Of a stretch of DNA of 64,000 nucleotides, positions 60,943 to 64,000 are shown piece after piece (within the stretch, counting starts at the first letter, position 1; each line of letters starts with the position of its first letter). The stretch covers positions 2,361,910 to 2,425,909 of the forward strand of contig NZ_CP031165.1 in the NCBI RefSeq assembly GCF_003344865.1, given 5' to 3'. The translations under genes and the position numbers were made by a program. This stretch comes from Euzebya pacifica (GTDB taxonomy: Bacteria > Actinomycetota > Nitriliruptoria > Euzebyales > Euzebyaceae). The notes under the pieces were generated by a model that searched no databases, had not been told where the DNA came from, and saw nothing but the letters and a program-made list of their open reading frames with translations.

Positions 60943-61236
60943 ATGGCCACCCCACCCCCCGCGCTGGCGACCAGCGTCGCCCCGGACCTGTCCATCATCC
61001 ACCACGCCGGCAGCCTGCCCGACGTCATCGGCGCACTGCTCGGCATCGTGCTGCTCCTCGCTGTCGCCGTGCTCGTCGGATCCGCAGCCGCCCTGGCAAT
61101 GGCTACCGCCACCGGCGACGTGCGCATTGCCGGCCGGGCCCGCGCCGGGCTGTGGAGCGCTGCCGCCGCCGCGACCCTGGCCGGCTGCGGCGTCGGCTGG
61201 CTCAACACCTTGCTCGACACTGGAGGGTCGCTGTGA
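60943..61236 (+). CDS. Small two-helix membrane protein, pilin/VirB2-like
   Basis: I start at ATG 60943 after GGAGGG. The 97-residue protein has two hydrophobic helices (VIGALLGIVLLLAVAVLVGS and GLWSAAAAATLAGCGVGWLN) separated by a short polar turn. This is the layout of TrbC/VirB2 pilins. It overlaps the next small membrane protein by four bases. Confidence 0.65.
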   Translation: MATPPPALATSVAPDLSIIHHAGSLPDVIGALLGIVLLLAVAVLVGSAAALAMATATGDVRIAGRARAGLWSAAAAATLAGCGVGWLNTLLDTGGSL

Positions 61237-61535
61237 CCGGCCGGGGACTGGTGGTGCTGGCACAGGTGTCGATCACCCCCAACAACACGGGCCTGCCGGG
61301 GATCGCCGCGCTGCGCAGCATCGTCGGAGCCGTCATGAGCTTCGGACTTGTCCTGTCCGTCCTCGCCCTGCTCGTGTCCGCGGTCGTCTGGGGCTTCGGG
61401 GCCCAATCGGCCAACCCGCACCTCGCCGGACGGGGCAAGGTCGGTGTGCTGGCCGCCTGCGGCTCGGCGGCCATCTGCGGGGCCGCGGTCACGCTGGTCA
61501 ACTTCTTCTGGACCGTCGGGCAGGGCGTGTCCTGA
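61233..61535 (+). CDS. Small membrane protein of the DUF6112/pilin-like type
   Basis: I start at GTG 61233, overlapping the previous stop. The 100-residue protein has two hydrophobic helices (LRSIVGAVMSFGLVLSVLAL and LAACGSAAICGAAVTLVNFF) with a polar loop (GAQSANPHLAGRGKVG). The NxGLPG segment and layout match the DUF6112 proteins that precede TrbL- and SCO6880-like genes in actinobacterial elements. It may be the major pilin-like subunit. Confidence 0.65.
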   Translation: MTGRGLVVLAQVSITPNNTGLPGIAALRSIVGAVMSFGLVLSVLALLVSAVVWGFGAQSANPHLAGRGKVGVLAACGSAAICGAAVTLVNFFWTVGQGVS

Positions 61536-62698
61536 TGGCGCCATGCGACCTGCCGGTCCTCTCCGCAGCCTGCGAGGTCGCCGGCGGTGCCGCCGGTGCC
61601 CTGGTCGCCGCCCCCTTCGAGTGGCTGGCCGTGAGCATGGGCCAGGCCGCCGGATGGATGGTCGAGTCGGTCTGGGAGGTCATCGACGCCACGACGATCG
61701 TGAACCTGTCCAGCCCTGCCTACGTCGAGGTCTACAACACCGTCTTCGGCGTCGCGGTGTTCCTGATGCTCCTGCTGTTCACCCTGCAGTTGCTCCGCGG
61801 CCTGGTCCGCCGCGAACCCCGCGCGTTCGCCCAGGCCGTCACCGGGCTGGCCAAGTCCGTGGTCGGGTCCTTCGTCGCCATCGCCCTGACCACGCTGCTG
61901 CTGGAGGCGACCGACCAGCTGTCCCGCGCCCTGGTCACCGCGGCCGGCACCACCATGGAACAGCTCGGCGGCCGCATCGCCACGCTCGTGACCCGCCTGT
62001 CGGTCCTGTCGCTGTCGTCACCGGGCCCCGGCGCCGTCGTCACCATGGCGCTGGCCGGGCTGGCCATCCTCGGCGCCCTGATGGTGTGGGGCTCGATGCT
62101 AGTCCGCACCTCCTTGCTGCTGGTCACCGTCGCGCTGGCCCCCATCGCGCTGGCCGGCTGGTCCTGGCAGCCCACACGGGCCTGGGCGGCACGGTGGGCC
62201 TCATTTGTGGTGGCGCTGGTCGTCTCCAAGTTCGTGGTCGTCCTCATCTTCCTCATCGGCACGGTCGCGGTGACCCCCACCGCTGACGGCGAGTCGGGGA
62301 CAATTGCCGATCCGCTGGCCGGTATCGTGCTGCTGTTCCTCGCCGCGTTCGCTCCGGCCATGACTCACCGGTTCATCGCCTTCGCCGGTTTCGACGTCCA
62401 CCAGCTCGTGGCATCCGAACGCGAGACCAGCACCGCGGTCCGTCGGGCGGTCCCGGCGGCACCGATCATGCGGGCCGGAGTCGCAAAGGTCATGCGGCCA
62501 GCCGCTGCCGGACCAGCCGCACCGGCCGCGGCCGCTGTGGCGGCTGCCCCGGCCCTCGTGTCGACGACCGCCTCCCGGACGATGGCCACAAGCGGGGCGG
62601 GCCAACACGGCGGGTCTCCAGGTGCCCCGGGACGAGCCGCCGGGCACACCGCCTCACCGTCCGGCCACGCGCCATCCAGCGAGATGGGTCGCCCATGA
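61535..62698 (+). CDS. TrbL/VirB6-like conjugal transfer membrane protein
   Basis: I start at ATG 61535, one base into the previous stop (TGATG). The 387-residue protein has at least six transmembrane helices: VFGVAVFLMLLLFTLQLLRG, VVGSFVAIALTTLLLEATDQ, VVTMALAGLAILGALMVWGS, TSLLLVTVALAPIALAGWSW, and VVALVVSKFVVVLIFLIGTV, followed by an Ala/Pro/Gly-rich cytoplasmic tail. This matches TrbL/VirB6 channel proteins of type IV secretion. Confidence 0.85.
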   Translation: MAPCDLPVLSAACEVAGGAAGALVAAPFEWLAVSMGQAAGWMVESVWEVIDATTIVNLSSPAYVEVYNTVFGVAVFLMLLLFTLQLLRGLVRREPRAFAQAVTGLAKSVVGSFVAIALTTLLLEATDQLSRALVTAAGTTMEQLGGRIATLVTRLSVLSLSSPGPGAVVTMALAGLAILGALMVWGSMLVRTSLLLVTVALAPIALAGWSWQPTRAWAARWASFVVALVVSKFVVVLIFLIGTVAVTPTADGESGTIADPLAGIVLLFLAAFAPAMTHRFIAFAGFDVHQLVASERETSTAVRRAVPAAPIMRAGVAKVMRPAAAGPAAPAAAAVAAAPALVSTTASRTMATSGAGQHGGSPGAPGRAAGHTASPSGHAPSSEMGRP

Positions 62699-64000
62699 CC
62701 ACCGACCCCCAGGACGGCCAGCCCGACGCGGTGACGTTCTCACGGCTGGCCAGACGCGGGATGCTGCTCGGCCTGTCGGCCGGACAGGTGGCGACCCTTG
62801 GGGCCGGCCTCGTCGTCCTCGTGGGCGGCCTCGTCACCGGCGACGCGGCGGGGGCGACATGGACCGCACCGCTGTGGGGCGGGGCGATCCTGCTCGCCCT
62901 CCTCCGACGTGACGGCCGGCCACTCGCCGAATGGCTCCCTCGCTGGATGGCCTGGACGTGGCGTCGGGCCAGCGGCCGGACGACCCACACGACTTCGGTC
63001 CTCCGACCCCGACCCACCGGGCGGCTGCATCTGCCGGGTGACCCCTCGCCGCTCGACACCATGGTCGACCCCGACAGCGGCGCCGTGCTGGTCCATGACC
63101 CGGCCAGCCACTTGCTGGTCGCTGTCGCCCGGGTCAGCCACCGGGCGTTCGTGCTGCAGGATCCCGCCGACCAGCAGCGCCGTGTCCATGGCTGGGGACG
63201 GGTCCTGGCCGGCGCAGCTCGGTCCACCGGCATTGCCCGCATCCAGGTCCTCGAACAAACCCTCCCAGACCACGGTGAGGGCCTCGCTGACTGGTGGGCC
63301 CGCCATGGCATCGACGATGGGTCCTGGGTCGCGGGGACCTACCGGGAACTCCTCGCCGCGGCCGGCCCGACCGGCGAGCGGCACCTCACCACCATCTCCC
63401 TGGCCCTGGACCTGCGGCAGGCCGCCAGCCAGGTCCGTGCCGCCGGTGGGGGACTGGCCGGCGCCGCGCGGGTCCTTCACCGCGACATGACCGCCTTGGG
63501 TCGGGCACTCGCCACCGCTGACCTTGCCCCCGTCCAGTGGCTCGGCTCCGAGGACCTCACGGGGCTGGTCCGCACTGCCTACGACCCGCACCTGGCCGGT
63601 GGCATCGACCATGCCGGCAACGGCCGGCTGGCAGACGCCGGCCCCATGGCCATGGTCGAGGACTGGGACACCCTACGGGCCGACTCCGCCTGGCACGCCG
63701 TCCTGTGGATCAGCGAGTGGCCACGCACCGCAGTCCACCCGGGGTTCCTCGCCCCACTGGTCCTCTCCGGCGGCGTCCGCCGGGCCTTCTCACTGGTCTG
63801 CCAGCCCGTGCCGACCGACCGGGCGACCCGGGAGGTCCGACGGCGCAAGACCGAGCACCTCGCCGACACCGCCCAACGGACCCGCCTCGGCCAGGTCACC
63901 GACGTCCGCGACACCGCGGAGTACCACGACGTCCTCCAGCAGGAAGCCGACCTTGCCGCCGGACACGCGCTGGTCCGCTACACCGGCCTGCTCGCCGTCT
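62695..64000 (+). CDS. SCO6880-like conjugation protein (3' truncated by window end)
   Basis: I start at ATG 62695, overlapping the TrbL stop (ATGA). The frame stays open to the right edge (435 codons). The N-terminal PrgI-like part has two helices (LLGLSAGQVATLGAGLVVLV and APLWGGAILLALLRR), then a long soluble region with VAVARVSHRAFVLQDPADQQ and WDTLRADSAWHAVLWISEWP. SCO6880 family proteins follow TrbL in actinobacterial transfer loci and stand near a VirB4-type ATPase. The C-terminus is missing. Confidence 0.82.
   Translation, partial: MTTDPQDGQPDAVTFSRLARRGMLLGLSAGQVATLGAGLVVLVGGLVTGDAAGATWTAPLWGGAILLALLRRDGRPLAEWLPRWMAWTWRRASGRTTHTTSVLRPRPTGRLHLPGDPSPLDTMVDPDSGAVLVHDPASHLLVAVARVSHRAFVLQDPADQQRRVHGWGRVLAGAARSTGIARIQVLEQTLPDHGEGLADWWARHGIDDGSWVAGTYRELLAAAGPTGERHLTTISLALDLRQAASQVRAAGGGLAGAARVLHRDMTALGRALATADLAPVQWLGSEDLTGLVRTAYDPHLAGGIDHAGNGRLADAGPMAMVEDWDTLRADSAWHAVLWISEWPRTAVHPGFLAPLVLSGGVRRAFSLVCQPVPTDRATREVRRRKTEHLADTAQRTRLGQVTDVRDTAEYHDVLQQEADLAAGHALVRYTGLLAV

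Noticed and set aside
1-64000. tRNA, rRNA or riboswitch genes
   Set aside because: I looked for cloverleaf arms, conserved T-loops and rRNA segments in the gaps and recognised none.

Overview
The window is high-GC, gene-dense DNA with many GTG starts and long runs of genes joined by 1-8 bp stop/start overlaps. It carries actinobacterial-type features (DUF2637 and SCO6880-like transfer proteins, TetR/IclR control of acyl-CoA catabolism, a membrane-anchored Ser/Thr kinase). I read it as an actinomycete in the broad sense; nothing in it fixes the genus.

About 1-44.5 kb is a catabolic island for ring-containing or other hydrophobic carboxylic acids handled as CoA thioesters. It opens (1-5.6 kb) with the end of an ADP-forming acyl-CoA synthetase, a ring-hydroxylating dioxygenase beta subunit, a thiolase-fold protein paired with a DUF35 protein, and the three lower meta-cleavage enzymes (hydratase, acylating acetaldehyde dehydrogenase, 4-hydroxy-2-oxovalerate aldolase). 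The next 3 kb is worn: a frameshifted thioesterase copy, an IclR regulator, and the scars of a tyrosine integrase and an IS21 transposase. A TetR gene follows. A minus-strand operon (12.35 down to 9.44 kb) encodes two MaoC-type hydratase subunits, two hotdog thioesterases and a BtrH-like protein. Opposite it runs thiolase, SDR, MaoC, thiolase and DUF35 (12.45-16.6 kb), ended by a strong terminator hairpin.

From 16.8 to 30.5 kb one plus-strand run encodes two complete branched-chain-amino-acid-type ABC importers (two binding lipoproteins, two LivH, two LivM, four ATPases) interleaved with two acyl-CoA ligases. Next come PaaA, PaaB, PaaC and PaaD-like subunits of a phenylacetyl-CoA-epoxidase-type oxygenase without PaaE, then a double-MaoC protein, SDRs, a TetR regulator, enoyl-CoA hydratase, two acyl-CoA dehydrogenases, MaoC, amidohydrolase, aldehyde dehydrogenase, thiolase and CoA-transferase (30.5-44.5 kb). 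A shared palindrome close to TGATTGATCAATCA sits at several operon heads, which suggests one TetR regulon for uptake, CoA activation, ring oxidation and beta-oxidation.

At 44.9-46.5 kb an IS3-family element (45072-46323) sits in the tail of an IS30 transposase remnant and probably truncated a further gene. Then come a zinc-ribbon/DUF2510 protein, a lipoprotein, and a sigma factor coupled to a Ser/Thr kinase (46.5-50 kb).

From 50.1 kb to the right edge lies part of a conjugative element (plasmid or ICE): a MobF relaxase-helicase, two P-loop ATPases, a primase-polymerase, a DUF2637 membrane protein, an M48 protease, a ParB-like protein, a cell-wall-hydrolase-like protein and a type IV secretion block (two small pilin-like membrane proteins, a TrbL/VirB6-like protein and an SCO6880-like protein cut by the window edge). 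No rRNA, tRNA or CRISPR was recognised.
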